Shown piece after piece: positions 8,458-16,879 of a DNA stretch of 64,000 nt (positions are counted from its first letter, which is position 1; each line of letters starts with the position of its first letter). The DNA lies in NCBI GenBank assembly GCA_019119595.1, contig DWWS01000016.1:1-64000 (forward strand). Reading direction: 5' to 3'. A model generated the notes under the pieces. That model searched no databases and was not told the DNA's origin. It saw nothing but the letters and a program-made list of their open reading frames with translations. A program made the translations under genes and the position numbers. Origin of the DNA: Candidatus Eisenbergiella merdavium. Lineage in GTDB: Bacteria; Bacillota; Clostridia; Lachnospirales; Lachnospiraceae.

Positions 8458-8865
8458 TCAATGATTTTCCGGTTCGGCCGTCGAACCCGTATCCGTACCG
8501 CCGGCTGACCCCGTATCCGGATATGCGGCGATCCGGGAAAGGATATCCTCCTTTGAAAAGCCCAGTCCGGCCATTTCCTGCATGAAGCCGTCAAGAAGCT
8601 GTGAGGCCCGTTCCTGCTTCAGCGAAGCAAAAATGGTTTCATCCTCGGAAACGAAAGTCCCAATCCCCCGTCTGGTAAAGCAGTAGCCCATGTCCTCCAG
8701 CTCCCGGTATATGCGGGCGGCTGTATTCTGATTGATCCTGTAATGTACGGCCAGCTCCCGGCTGGAGGGCAGCCTGTCTCCGGGCCTGAGCTTTCCCTGT
8801 ATGATTTTTTTCTCCAGATCACGGATGACCTGAAGGTAGATGGGAATTTCCGTAATATATTCCAT
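8458..8865 (-). CDS. GntR-family regulator, YtrA subgroup
   Basis: Transcription factor of 135 residues with an N-terminal GntR winged helix. PIYLQVIRDLEKKIIQGKL, PGDRLPSSRELA and the recognition segment INQNTAARIYRELEDMG all fit the family. The short C-terminal part (~60 residues), with no large effector domain, is characteristic of YtrA regulators, which control adjacent ABC transporter genes. It is first in the operon, and the ATPase ribosome binding site overlaps its end. The C-terminal tail (about residues 115-135) is low-complexity and rich in Gly, Thr and Ser. Confidence 0.87.
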   Translation of the reverse strand: MEYITEIPIYLQVIRDLEKKIIQGKLRPGDRLPSSRELAVHYRINQNTAARIYRELEDMGYCFTRRGIGTFVSEDETIFASLKQERASQLLDGFMQEMAGLGFSKEDILSRIAAYPDTGSAGGTDTGSTAEPENH

Positions 8866-8924
8866 TCTTTTCCTTTCCGTCTGCGCGCGTAGAGCGGACT
8901 GTACCGGAGCTTTATTAAATAGAA

Positions 8925-8965
8925 GTGCACCAGTGACATAGGTATATAGTACACTATTGCATAAT
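8925..8965 (-). promoter_or_regulatory. Possible promoter/operator of the GntR-ABC operon
   Basis: Read on the minus strand, an imperfect inverted repeat around GTGTACTATATACC lies 60-90 bp upstream of the GntR start. YtrA-type operators are often GTGTA/TACAC-like. A good -35/-10 pair could not be fixed, so this is a location guess only. Confidence 0.3.
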
Positions 8966-9187
8966 GGCTGTCAAGCCAGGCTGAAAGAAATTTTGAACAA
9001 ATATTTGCGGCTTGGAGGCTTTCTCATCGTTGCACTGGGAAATTTCGACGAACGTTCCCTGTCTGTGGAAGCGGTCTACAATTATCTGAGCTGGCTGGAA
9101 GAGGCCTTTGTCATCTGCCGCGCTATGCTGGAAAATATCGTCTATTTTGAGCTGCGGCAGAGAGGCTATGAGGTTTATAGCGGATAA
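8957..9187 (+). pseudogene. Remnant of an AAA ATPase of the DUF4143 family
   Basis: A 76-residue reading frame joins two conserved pieces of the C-terminal DUF4143 domain found in many ATP-binding proteins of gut bacteria: SLSVEAVYNYLSWLEEAFVI and MLENIVYFELRQRGYEVYSG. In intact relatives these segments are tens of residues apart (a beta-strand region with YYxxDxGL follows the first). Here they are fused after FVICRA, so the middle is deleted. The N-terminal AAA domain is absent altogether. No convincing ribosome binding site is present. It is a decayed fragment between the GntR operon and the tRNA gene. Confidence 0.65.
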
Positions 9188-9220
9188 ATCAACGGCGTTA
9201 AGATCGGCGGACATAAACGC

Positions 9221-9256
9221 AAAAAACAGCCCTTCCTTACCGGAGGGCTGTTTTTT
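9221..9256. terminator. Bidirectional Rho-independent terminator
   Basis: A-run, then CAGCCCTTCC (9227-9236), a short loop and GGAGGGCTG (9242-9250), then TTTTTT. The A- and T-tails on both sides allow it to stop the tRNA transcript on the minus strand as well as rightward transcription. Confidence 0.8.
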
Positions 9257-9280
9257 GTGTGAAACTCTTTCAATCAAAAA

Positions 9281-9360
9281 TGCCGATGGCCGGACTCGAA
9301 CCGGCATGGTTTCCCGCCGCATTTTGAGTGCGGTGCGTCTGCCAATTCCGCCACATCGGC
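9281..9360 (-). tRNA. tRNA-Leu (anticodon CAA)
   Basis: Minus-strand cloverleaf. Acceptor arms are GCCGATG and CATCGGC with discriminator A. The D-region holds the leucine-type GGCGGAATTGGCAGAC. The anticodon arm is CCGCA-CTCAAAA-TGCGG, giving CAA, and the T-arm is GCCGG-TTCGAGT-CCGGC. The variable region is extended, as in class II tRNAs. CCA is not encoded. It reads UUG leucine codons. A strong terminator lies just beyond its 3' end. Confidence 0.93.
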
Positions 9361-9482
9361 AGATTAAATTCTAATCTGAGGCCTGAGCCGTCAGAACCGT
9401 CTATTATAATAGCATACCTTCGGAAGGAAGACAAGATAAATTTGAATCGCGTTTGAGAATCGTTTGAAAATTACGTAGCCTC

Positions 9483-9521
9483 TTTACAAAAAAGAAATAT
9501 AGTGATATCATGATGATATCA
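9483..9521 (+). promoter_or_regulatory. Promoter with overlapping palindromic operator, SPFH-RHH operon
   Basis: A TTTACA -35 (9483-9488) and TATCAT -10 (9506-9511) are 17 bp apart. The -10 lies inside a perfect 19-bp palindrome (9503-9521) with arms TGATATCAT and ATGATATCA around a central G. The downstream operon encodes a ribbon-helix-helix protein, which would be the natural candidate to bind it. Confidence 0.65.
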
Positions 9522-9564
9522 AAAAGAAATACTATTTACATAAATAAAAAGGAGGAGAAGATTT

Positions 9565-10593
9565 ATGGAAGAAAAAGTTTTGCTTCACAAAAAGAAAGGG
9601 ATGCTGGTGCTGATCCTGACGCTTGCCCTGTATCTGGCCGCAGCGGCCGGATGCGGCTTCGGCGCGATGATATTGGAGAGAGGAGGAAATCCGGCGCTTC
9701 TTGTGGTAAGCATCATCTGGCTGTGCATCGGGTGGATTCCCTGGTGCGGGCTGAAGGTTCTGAAGCCTCAGGAGGCCATGGTACTGACTCTGTTCGGAAA
9801 ATATATCGGAACGCTGAAGAACGAGGGCTTCTATTTTGTGAACCCGTTCTGTACGTCGGTAAATCCTGCGGCCGATACGCGGCTGAATCAGAGCGGGGAC
9901 GTGGACAACGGCACGCTGAAGGCTTCGGCGGCTTCCAGGTGGAATATGGGAACGGCGGAGAAGGGAACGCAGGGTACGGGAAAGAAGATATCGCTGAAGA
10001 TCATGACGCTGAACAACAACCGCCAGAAGATCAACGACTGTCTGGGTAATCCGGTGGAGATCGGGATCGCGGTCATGTGGCGGGTGGTGGATACGGCAAA
10101 GGCTGTATTCCAGGTGGACAATTATAAGGAATATCTTTCCCTTCAGTGCGATACCGCGCTGAGAAACATTGTGAGAATCTATCCATACGATACGGCTCCT
10201 GATGTGGATACCACCGGAGACGGGATCGCGGATGAGGGAAGCCTGCGCGGCTCCAGCGAGGTGGTTGCGGCCAGGATCCGCAAGGAGATTCAGGAGCGCG
10301 TGGAGGAGGCCGGGCTGGAGATCCTGGAAGCAAGGATCACCTATCTGGCCTATGCTCCGGAGATTGCGGCTGTCATGCTGCAGAGACAGCAGGCTTCGGC
10401 CGTCGTGGACGCCAGGAAGATGATCGTGGACGGCGCGGTCGGTATGGTGGAGATGGCGCTGGAGCGTCTGAACGAAAACGGGGTTGTCGAGCTGGATGAA
10501 GAAAGGAAGGCTGCCATGGTATCCAATCTGCTTGTCGTCCTTTGCGGAAACAGGGACGCCCAGCCGGTTGTGAATTCTGGAAGCCTGTACTGA
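9565..10593 (+). CDS. SPFH/Band 7 (stomatin-prohibitin) domain membrane protein
   Basis: Membrane-anchored scaffold-type protein of 342 residues. Two hydrophobic segments (about 13-35 and 45-65) are followed by an SPFH domain. [29 protein letters not shown], in two parts, is the characteristic opening of that domain (about residues 68-96). A helical region follows with [21 protein letters not shown] (in two parts, about 230-252) and [20 protein letters not shown] as the coiled-coil part. SPFH proteins oligomerise into cage-like rings that organise membrane domains and proteases; the bacterial role of this subgroup is not settled. The start at 9565 has AAGGAGGAG 8 nt upstream. The next gene begins 1 nt after the stop, so the two are translationally coupled. 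Confidence 0.88.
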   Translation: MEEKVLLHKKKGMLVLILTLALYLAAAAGCGFGAMILERGGNPALLVVSIIWLCIGWIPWCGLKVLKPQEAMVLTLFGKYIGTLKNEGFYFVNPFCTSVNPAADTRLNQSGDVDNGTLKASAASRWNMGTAEKGTQGTGKKISLKIMTLNNNRQKINDCLGNPVEIGIAVMWRVVDTAKAVFQVDNYKEYLSLQCDTALRNIVRIYPYDTAPDVDTTGDGIADEGSLRGSSEVVAARIRKEIQERVEEAGLEILEARITYLAYAPEIAAVMLQRQQASAVVDARKMIVDGAVGMVEMALERLNENGVVELDEERKAAMVSNLLVVLCGNRDAQPVVNSGSLY

Positions 10594-10594
10594 T

Positions 10595-10798
10595 ATGGCA
10601 GACAGCAGAGAAAAGAAGCAGATCCCCCTTCGGCTTTCCGCAAAGCTGTACGACGCCCTTGCAGCCTGGGCGGAGGATGACTTCCGCTCGGTCAACGGAC
10701 AGATCGAGTATCTTTTGACCGAGTGCGTGCGGCAGAGGAAAAAGAACGGGAAATACGTTCCGGAGCATCTGGATGAGCCTCCGGAGCTTGATATCTGA
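10595..10798 (+). CDS. Ribbon-helix-helix (Arc/CopG-like) small protein
   Basis: A 67-residue protein. [20 protein letters not shown] forms the beta-strand and helix A, and [20 protein letters not shown] forms helix B of an Arc-type ribbon-helix-helix fold. In this fold IPLRL would be the DNA-contacting strand. It starts 1 nt after the SPFH stop, so the two are one operon. It may autoregulate the operon through the 9503-9521 palindrome, or serve as a small partner of the SPFH protein. The fold call is good; the role is inference. Confidence 0.75.
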   Translation: MADSREKKQIPLRLSAKLYDALAAWAEDDFRSVNGQIEYLLTECVRQRKKNGKYVPEHLDEPPELDI

Positions 10799-10809
10799 AA
10801 GCAGCCTGC

Positions 10810-10850
10810 AAAAGCGGGGCGTCCGGCGAAAGCCGGGCGTCCTGCTTTTA
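10810..10850 (+). terminator. Rho-independent terminator after the SPFH-RHH operon
   Basis: The left arm AAAAGC...CGTCCGGC (10810-10827), a GAAA-type loop, and GCCGGGCG...GCTTTT (10832-10849) form a long stem with a few G-U pairs, ending in a T-run. Confidence 0.75.
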
Positions 10851-10905
10851 TGCGAAAAGACGGCAGTTAAAAAAATCTTAATTATGAAATTTCGACAGGA
10901 TATGC

Positions 10906-10958
10906 TATAATAGCTTTCATGGGCGTATGCCGCCTTTTGCTTGCGGCCCGTCTTTTTT
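10906..10958 (+). promoter_or_regulatory. Extended -10 promoter and attenuator-like hairpin
   Basis: TGC-TATAAT (-10 at 10906-10911, with the extended TG) lacks a clear -35. It places transcription start near 10918. Immediately downstream, GCCGC (10929-10933) pairs with GCGGC (10943-10947), followed by CCG and TCTTTTTT (to 10958). That is a terminator-shaped structure between promoter and coding region, so expression of the ABC-CARDB operon may be attenuated. Confidence 0.45.
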
Positions 10959-10984
10959 CAAAAAATATCGGAATGGATGAGGAT

Positions 10985-11710
10985 ATGGAAACAAAGGGAA
11001 GACCTGTGATACAGGTGAAAAATCTGTACAAGCTTTACCAGGTTGGAGACAGCTATGTGAAGGCGCTGGACGGCGTGAATCTGGAGATTTATAAAGGAGA
11101 ATTCTGCTCCATTGTAGGCACCTCAGGCTCCGGCAAGTCCACCCTGCTGAACATGCTTGCCGGGCTGGAAAAGCCCACCAGGGGCGAGATCATCATCGCC
11201 GGGGAGCATATGGAGAATAAGACGGAAAATCAGCTCGTCCGATTCCGGCGGGAGCACATCGGCTTTATTTTTCAGTCCTTCAATCTGCTTGGGACCATGA
11301 ATGCCGTGGAGAATGTGGCGCTCCCGCTCACCTTTCAGGGGGTGGACAGGGACGTGCGGCTGAAGCGGGCTTCCAGGCTTCTTGACCTTGTAGGACTGAA
11401 GGAGCACAAGAAGCACCGCCCCACGCAGATGTCCGGCGGCCAGCAGCAGCGAGTGGGCGTCGCCCGTGCGCTTGTGGTGAATCCCGAGATCATTTTTGCG
11501 GACGAGCCTACCGGAAATCTGGATTCCCATACCTCGAAGGACGTGATGGAGCTGATGCAGCGTGTGGTACGGGAGCAGAAGCAGACGCTGGTTATGGTAA
11601 CGCATGATAATTACCTTGCAGGCTTTGCGGACAGGATCTTTCATATCATCGACGGGCAGATCGTGCAGATCGAGGACAACAGGCAGAATAAAAGGGCGGA
11701 GACAGAATAA
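10985..11710 (+). CDS. ABC transporter ATP-binding protein (MacB/LolD type)
   Basis: ATPase subunit of a type VII (MacB/FtsE-like) ABC system, 241 residues. Walker A is GTSGSGKST (about residues 45-53), followed by the family-typical LLNMLAGLEKPTRGEI. Also present are the Q-loop FIFQSFNLL, signature MSGGQQQRVGVARA, Walker B IIFADEPTGNLD and switch MVTHD. ATG at 10985 is chosen from homologous starts and a GGATGAGG tract; ATG at 10973 is an alternative. An ATG at 10919 would coincide with the likely transcription start. It is the first gene of a three-gene operon with the CARDB-like protein and the FtsX-domain permease. Confidence 0.88.
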   Translation: METKGRPVIQVKNLYKLYQVGDSYVKALDGVNLEIYKGEFCSIVGTSGSGKSTLLNMLAGLEKPTRGEIIIAGEHMENKTENQLVRFRREHIGFIFQSFNLLGTMNAVENVALPLTFQGVDRDVRLKRASRLLDLVGLKEHKKHRPTQMSGGQQQRVGVARALVVNPEIIFADEPTGNLDSHTSKDVMELMQRVVREQKQTLVMVTHDNYLAGFADRIFHIIDGQIVQIEDNRQNKRAETE

Positions 11711-11721
11711 TGGAGGAAATG

Positions 11722-13455
11722 ATGAACAGAAGAAAAATGAGGGGATTGATCATGGGCTGCCTTGCGGCCGCGGCGACGGCTCTTGTGCTGGCAAGGCCCA
11801 TGGACGGAACACAGACGGTTTATGCCACCAGCGGCAATACGACGGAAAGGGTGGAACGATCTTCCGACCGGGTGATCACGGACGACGACCGGGCGGAAGC
11901 GGACGCGCAGCTGAAGTATCATGTGGACAGCATCCTGAAGCGGACGAATCCGGATGAGTACACGCTTCAGAAGCTGAACGATACGCTTTACAGCGCTTAT
12001 TATTATATCGCCAATTCCGAGCTGTCGGTGAGCGAGCTCTGGAGCTATGTTTCCGAAATGAAGGGAAAGCTGGACGCCGTGGTTCCCGACGTATCTGTGA
12101 CGAAGCCCACGACGGAATTCCTTCAGCTGGGAGACAACTGGGAGACGCCTACGGTCCGCTATGGACAGCAGGTGTCCATCGTGCTTCCCATCATCAACCT
12201 GGGAAGCGAGGAGCTGACGGATCTGGTGGTGAGCCCGGTGGTTTCCAACGATGTGGCCGTCTGGCCCTTTGAGCCGTCCGCAACTGGTTTTGGCCAGTCC
12301 TTTGCCGAGATTCCCGGGAATCCGTTCGGCGGCAGCTATGAAGCGGGCATGTTCGCAAGGAGAGAGCTGACCTGGCAGTTTACGGTCAGAGAGGATGTCC
12401 TGACCGGATATTATCCTCTGCCTTTTGAGATCTGGTATACCAAAGAGGGCGTCCGCTGCGAGGAGCCGGTAACGCTGACCGTGTACATTTATACGGAGGG
12501 TAAGCCCGGAGCAGGATATATCGGAGGAGACGCATCCATGGTGGAATCCAAGCCAAGGATCATCGTGACCGGATTTGAGACGGATCCGGGTGAGGTTTAT
12601 GCGGGAGATACCTTCATGGTAACGATCCATGTGAAAAACACCTCTCAGGATCAGGCCGTCACCAACGTGCTGTTCGATATGCAGGCCGTGGAGAGCGGAA
12701 CGGAGGCGAACACCACCTACGCGGTTTTCCTTCCCACGTCAGGCTCCAGCTCCGTATATACGGAACGGATAGGGGCAGGCAGCGAATTTGATATCAATAT
12801 CGAGATGACGGCGAAAACGGATCTGTCTCAGAAGCCCTATGTGCTTACCGTAAACATGAAATATGACTCAGGGAAGAACATTGACCTGACGGATGCGGCG
12901 AAGGTTTCCATTCCTGTGCTTCAGAAGGCCCGTTATGATACGGGGGACATTCAGGTGATGCCCTCCAGCCTGTCCGTGGGAAATCAGTCCAATGTGATGT
13001 TCAGCATTTACAATATGGGAAAGACCACCTTCTACAACCTTCAGGTAAAATATGAAGGCGATTTTGTGGAGGGCGGGGATACCTTCCTCGGAACGCTGAA
13101 GCCGGGAGAGACGGCGAACGTTGACTCCATGCTGACGGCAAGTGCGCCCTCCGCGGGAGGAACGGTAAAAGCACTGGTCACCTTTGAGGATGAATCCGGC
13201 AATCCGGTGAGCTTCGAACGTGAATTTGCCCTGGACGTTTATGAGGAAGTGTACGAGGAGCCTGTGATCCCGGAGGATATGATCCCGGTCGAGGAGGGGC
13301 CTGATGTCAGGCTCATGATCGGGATTGCGGCTGCGGCTGCCGCGGTTGTCGTGATCCTTGTGGTCGTCGTGATCCGGAAGAAAAAGAAAAAGGCGGCGGC
13401 TCTGAAGCTTGAGGACGATTTCCTGAATGGCCTTGGAGAGGATAAAAAGGACTGA
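11722..13455 (+). CDS. Secreted CARDB/COG1361-like membrane-anchored protein
   Basis: Extracytoplasmic protein of about 577 residues. The N-terminal signal segment is MRGLIMGCLAAAATALVLA, and a single C-terminal membrane helix (about 535-555) is followed by a Lys-rich cytoplasmic tail. The exterior consists of repeated beta-sandwich domains resembling CARDB or NEW3 modules; VSIVLPIINLGSEELTDLVV and FMVTIHVKNTSQDQAVTNV are the repeated strands. COG1361-type proteins of this shape are encoded with MacB-like ABC genes in many Firmicutes and may act as external adaptor. ATG 11722 has GGAGG 5 nt upstream; the upstream ATG 11710 overlaps that site and the previous stop. Its substrate is unknown. 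Confidence 0.78.
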   Translation: MNRRKMRGLIMGCLAAAATALVLARPMDGTQTVYATSGNTTERVERSSDRVITDDDRAEADAQLKYHVDSILKRTNPDEYTLQKLNDTLYSAYYYIANSELSVSELWSYVSEMKGKLDAVVPDVSVTKPTTEFLQLGDNWETPTVRYGQQVSIVLPIINLGSEELTDLVVSPVVSNDVAVWPFEPSATGFGQSFAEIPGNPFGGSYEAGMFARRELTWQFTVREDVLTGYYPLPFEIWYTKEGVRCEEPVTLTVYIYTEGKPGAGYIGGDASMVESKPRIIVTGFETDPGEVYAGDTFMVTIHVKNTSQDQAVTNVLFDMQAVESGTEANTTYAVFLPTSGSSSVYTERIGAGSEFDINIEMTAKTDLSQKPYVLTVNMKYDSGKNIDLTDAAKVSIPVLQKARYDTGDIQVMPSSLSVGNQSNVMFSIYNMGKTTFYNLQVKYEGDFVEGGDTFLGTLKPGETANVDSMLTASAPSAGGTVKALVTFEDESGNPVSFEREFALDVYEEVYEEPVIPEDMIPVEEGPDVRLMIGIAAAAAAVVVILVVVVIRKKKKKAAALKLEDDFLNGLGEDKKD

Positions 13456-13472
13456 GGAGCATTGGTGCGGGT

Positions 13473-14846
13473 ATGAAATTTTTGGATTTGCTCAGACTGA
13501 GCAGCAGCAGCCTTCTGAAGCGGAAGGTCCGTACGATACTGACCGTGCTTGGCGTAACCATCGGAGTTGCCTCTATCGTGGTCATGGTTTCCCTGGGCCT
13601 TGGACTGAATAAGTCCTCCATGGAGCAGATGGAATCCTATGGAAGCCTGACCGCGATCACGGTCTATGAGCCTGGGAGCTATTATTCCATCGGCGCCTCG
13701 GACAGCTCGGATACGGCGGAGGAGGAAAAGCGGCTGGACGACGCTCTGGTGGAGTCCATCCGGCAGCTTCCCCATGTGGAAATGGTTTCCCCCATTCTGA
13801 ATGTCAGCATTCTTGCGCGCTGCGGCATTTATGAAAGCCATATCTATGTGCAGGGGATGAGCGCGGAGGCCTTTGAGGCGATGAAGATTCCCCTTGGAGA
13901 AGGACATTATCCGGACGGAAAGGACGGAACGCTGGAATTTTTTTACGGAAATATGGCGCTCCAGAGCTTTTATGTGTCCAGCACGGGTTCCTATCCCTAC
14001 TATGAGAAGGGAGAGCTTCCGGACATTGATCTGATGAAGGATCCGGTATTTTATATTTTTGACATGGATGCCTATTATCAGAGCCGGTCAGGAGGCTCAG
14101 GGTCAGGAGGAAGCACGGTAGCCCCGCCTAAGAAATATCTGATCGATACCAGCGGTATGGTGGCGGGGGGAGACGAGGAGTGGAACAGCTACAGCTACGA
14201 TATATACTGTGAGATCGAATCATTGAAGGCTGAGCTGAAACGGATTTTTAAAAATAAGGCGATTCCCGGTCAGCCCACCACGAAAAGCGGGAAGCCATAT
14301 AAAGAGATTTTTTACAACCGGATCTATGTGGATGTGGACAGCATAGAAAATGTGGCGCAGGTGCAGAACGCCATCAGTGCCATGGGCTATCAGGCGTCCA
14401 GCAATGCGGAATGGGTGGAATCCACTCAGACCCAGTACCAATATGTCCAGCTTGTTCTGGGCGGGATCGGAGCGGTATCCCTGCTTGTCGCGGCCATCGG
14501 CATCACCAACACCATGATGATGTCCATTTATGAACGGACGAAGGAGATCGGCATTATGAAGGTGCTGGGCTGTGACCTGAGGAATATCCAGATGATGTTC
14601 CTTCTGGAGGCGGGCTATATCGGCCTGATCGGAGGCGTGGTCGGCCTTGCCTTCAGCTATGGGATCTCCGGGTTGATCAACCGGGTGGTGCAGAGCATGG
14701 GAAATATGATGACGCTGTCCTATATCCCGCCGTGGCTCGCTCTGGTTTCTCTTGTATTCGCCATACTGGTGGGTATGGTTTCCGGCTTCTTCCCGTCCCT
14801 CAGAGCAATGCGTCTAAGCCCTCTGGCGGCGATCCGAAACGAATGA
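13473..14846 (+). CDS. ABC transporter permease, MacB/FtsX family
   Basis: Permease of 457 residues with MacB topology. It has an N-terminal helix (about 25-45, TILTVLGVTIGVASIVVMVS), a large extracytoplasmic MacB_PCD domain (about 50-320), and three C-terminal helices forming the FtsX domain (about 325-450). The FtsX domain includes ITNTMMMSIYERTKEIGIMK, the conserved coupling segment. Gly- and Ser-rich linkers (SGGSGSGGS, about residue 208) lie inside the external domain. Such permeases work mechanically on the cell envelope or export peptides rather than passing solute through a channel. It ends the three-gene operon. Confidence 0.87.
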   Translation: MKFLDLLRLSSSSLLKRKVRTILTVLGVTIGVASIVVMVSLGLGLNKSSMEQMESYGSLTAITVYEPGSYYSIGASDSSDTAEEEKRLDDALVESIRQLPHVEMVSPILNVSILARCGIYESHIYVQGMSAEAFEAMKIPLGEGHYPDGKDGTLEFFYGNMALQSFYVSSTGSYPYYEKGELPDIDLMKDPVFYIFDMDAYYQSRSGGSGSGGSTVAPPKKYLIDTSGMVAGGDEEWNSYSYDIYCEIESLKAELKRIFKNKAIPGQPTTKSGKPYKEIFYNRIYVDVDSIENVAQVQNAISAMGYQASSNAEWVESTQTQYQYVQLVLGGIGAVSLLVAAIGITNTMMMSIYERTKEIGIMKVLGCDLRNIQMMFLLEAGYIGLIGGVVGLAFSYGISGLINRVVQSMGNMMTLSYIPPWLALVSLVFAILVGMVSGFFPSLRAMRLSPLAAIRNE

Positions 14847-14894
14847 TGAGCGGGGAGCCGATCCATTTATCAACTGTCGGCTCCAGCGCATAGG

Positions 14895-14949
14895 AAAACT
14901 CCCGTCCGGTCCCTGTTGGGGATCCGACGGGAGTTTTTTGCGGTCAAAC
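14895..14949 (+). terminator. Terminator of the ABC-CARDB operon
   Basis: AAAACTCCCGTC (14895-14906) pairs with GACGGGAGTTTT (14936-14947), followed by further T. It is A/T-flanked on both sides and can also serve the convergent SGNH hydrolase gene. Confidence 0.8.
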
Positions 14950-14958
14950 GATATTCCT

Positions 14959-15849
14959 TTACAGCCCGACGGAGGAAAGAACCGCCTGCGTCGCGCACTG
15001 GCCGAGCACGCCTGCACCGATCCAGGTGGGATGGATGTTGTCCACCGTGAACAGGCTCAGGTTCGTATAGTTGATGCCGCAGTTGTAGAAATCGATAACG
15101 GAAGCTCCATATGCGCCTGCGATCGCCTTGATCTGGGTATTGAAGTCTGCCACCGTATTGCCGTTCAGGTTTACGGCGGGAGCTCCGGTGTCTCCGTTCA
15201 TGTCGCAGCGCTCCAGCAGAGTGCAGCAGTAGATGGACGCCGCGGGATAGAGAGCCTTGATCTTCTGAAGCATCAGCTCATAGGCGTCGGTAAATACCAT
15301 AACCTCGCCCTCTGTCTGAACGCCGGGCGCGCGGAAGCTTCCAAGGGTGCGGCTTCTGGCAAAATCATTGATTCCCATGTAGATGATGATGACGTCCGGG
15401 CTGCTTCCGTCCGCGCCCTGCAGATCCACGAGCCGGCGGATGCTGCAGCCGGGAGCGGAGCCGTCAAGCGCGAGGGAATTGCCCGTCACATCCGTATTGG
15501 CAGAGGATGCGTTGCGGCACAGCGTCATTCCGGTGTTTGTAAGAAGCTGTCCCCACCAGGTCTGGGAGGCGTTCGGGATATCTCCGTGCTCCGGATAAAA
15601 AATGTTGTAATCGGCCGGCATGGTTCCGGTGAAGGTGGAAATGCTGTCTCCAAGGATGGAAACCTTCTTTCCCTGCAGGGAGACGGCGGCGGAAGGAACA
15701 GCCGCAGCGGTCGGTACGGCATCCGCTGTGGGAACAGCACCGGCGGCCGGTACGGCCTCGGCTGCATGAGAGGTGAGAGGGGCCGCGCCAAGGGCCAGCG
15801 TCAGGGCCAGTGCTGCGGAAAGCAGAGAGGACTTCAGTATTTTTTTCAT
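14959..15849 (-). CDS. Secreted SGNH/GDSL-family hydrolase
   Basis: Predicted exported esterase of 296 residues. The signal peptide is cleaved after a SHA-A site near residue 29. An Ala/Val/Pro-rich linker (about 30-55) has repeated AVPTA units. The SGNH fold follows: block I ILGDSISTF (Ser near 68), block III YMGINDFARS, and block V NIHPTWIGAG with the catalytic His. Substrates could be acylated carbohydrate or cell-wall glycan; the sequence does not say. It is paralogous to the next gene (15965-16879), with conserved PxDYNIFYP, TWW and APGCS segments. AAAGGAG precedes the ATG. Confidence 0.85.
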   Translation of the reverse strand: MKKILKSSLLSAALALTLALGAAPLTSHAAEAVPAAGAVPTADAVPTAAAVPSAAVSLQGKKVSILGDSISTFTGTMPADYNIFYPEHGDIPNASQTWWGQLLTNTGMTLCRNASSANTDVTGNSLALDGSAPGCSIRRLVDLQGADGSSPDVIIIYMGINDFARSRTLGSFRAPGVQTEGEVMVFTDAYELMLQKIKALYPAASIYCCTLLERCDMNGDTGAPAVNLNGNTVADFNTQIKAIAGAYGASVIDFYNCGINYTNLSLFTVDNIHPTWIGAGVLGQCATQAVLSSVGL

Positions 15850-15886
15850 ATGTAAAAACTCCTTTTGTATGATATGTGTTTCTCAC

Positions 15887-15916
15887 ACGGTACCATACGA
15901 AAAAGGAGTTTGTCAA
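15887..15916 (-). promoter_or_regulatory. Promoter of the first SGNH hydrolase gene
   Basis: On the minus strand TTGACA (15916-15911) and TACCGT (15892-15887) are 18 bp apart, about 38 bp upstream of the start codon. The -35 is consensus and the -10 is weak. Confidence 0.5.
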
Positions 15917-15964
15917 GACGGGTGATGAAACCTTTGGGTTACAGGCGGAGCCTTGCGGAACGCA

Positions 15965-16879
15965 TCAGTACAGGAGCGCATTGGTAATATATTCCGCGAT
16001 CAGCTTTGCGCCTTCCGTATTGGGATGAACGCCGTCACTGGTATACTGATCCAGCTTCTCATAGGTGATGCCGCAGTTGTGAACGTCGATGACCGGATAG
16101 CTGTAGGCGGAAGCGATGGTGGCGATTTCCGCGTTGAAGTCTCCAATGGTATTCCCGTTTTTGTTGGTGGCGGGATAGGACTGCGGATATTCGTCCACAT
16201 CGCCCGCATTGGTTTCCAGGAGCGTGCAGAAATAAATCTCGGCATTGGGATACAGGGCGTTGAGCTTCTGGATCATGAGTTCATAGGCGTCGCAGAAATT
16301 GGTGACGATGCCCTCGTCCTGCTGTGAGGGCTCCGTGAACGTGCCAAGCTCCACGCTTCTTAAAAAGTCGTTTGTCCCCATGAAAACGATGAGGATATCC
16401 GGAGCGGGACCGTCGTCCCCGGGCGTCAGATCGATCATCCGCTTCGTGCTGCAGCCCGGCGCGCTTCCTGTGGTATCCAGAGAATCTCCGGTGATGGTGG
16501 TGTTGGAGGAGGAGGCGTTTGCATTAAGCTCCATTCCCGTCGTGTTCATCATCTGCCACCACCAGGTTTTTTCCACGGTGCTGATGTCGCCGCTTCCGGG
16601 ATAAAAAATGTTGTAATCCGTAGGAATATAACCGTCGAAGGTGGAAATGCTGTCTCCGAGGATGGAAAGCTTCAGGCCGGACAGGTCCCGGGGCGTCTGA
16701 TCCTGCCCGGACTGGGAGGAGGCGTCGCCGGTTTCGTTTTCCGCCAGGGAGGAGTCTGTTTCTCCGCCTTCCGGAGAGGTCTCGGTTTCTTTGCCGCCTG
16801 ACGACAGAGAGCAGCCGGAAAGGAAAAGAGAAAGAGCCAGGATCCAGGCTGTAAGTGGTAACAATGATTTCGTTCTCAT
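15965..16879 (-). CDS. SGNH/GDSL-family hydrolase lipoprotein
   Basis: Predicted surface lipoprotein esterase of 304 residues. The lipobox is LFLSGC (Cys about residue 23). An acidic, Ser/Gly/Glu-rich spacer (about 25-65) precedes the SGNH fold with ILGDSISTF (block I), FMGTNDFLRS (block III) and DGVHPNTEGA (block V, catalytic Asp and His). It shares most conserved segments with the downstream paralogue, so the pair arose by duplication. One copy is secreted and the other membrane-anchored, which may separate their sites of action. ATG at 16879 has AGGAG upstream; a TATAAT-like -10 lies at 16926-16921. Confidence 0.85.
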   Translation of the reverse strand: MRTKSLLPLTAWILALSLFLSGCSLSSGGKETETSPEGGETDSSLAENETGDASSQSGQDQTPRDLSGLKLSILGDSISTFDGYIPTDYNIFYPGSGDISTVEKTWWWQMMNTTGMELNANASSSNTTITGDSLDTTGSAPGCSTKRMIDLTPGDDGPAPDILIVFMGTNDFLRSVELGTFTEPSQQDEGIVTNFCDAYELMIQKLNALYPNAEIYFCTLLETNAGDVDEYPQSYPATNKNGNTIGDFNAEIATIASAYSYPVIDVHNCGITYEKLDQYTSDGVHPNTEGAKLIAEYITNALLY

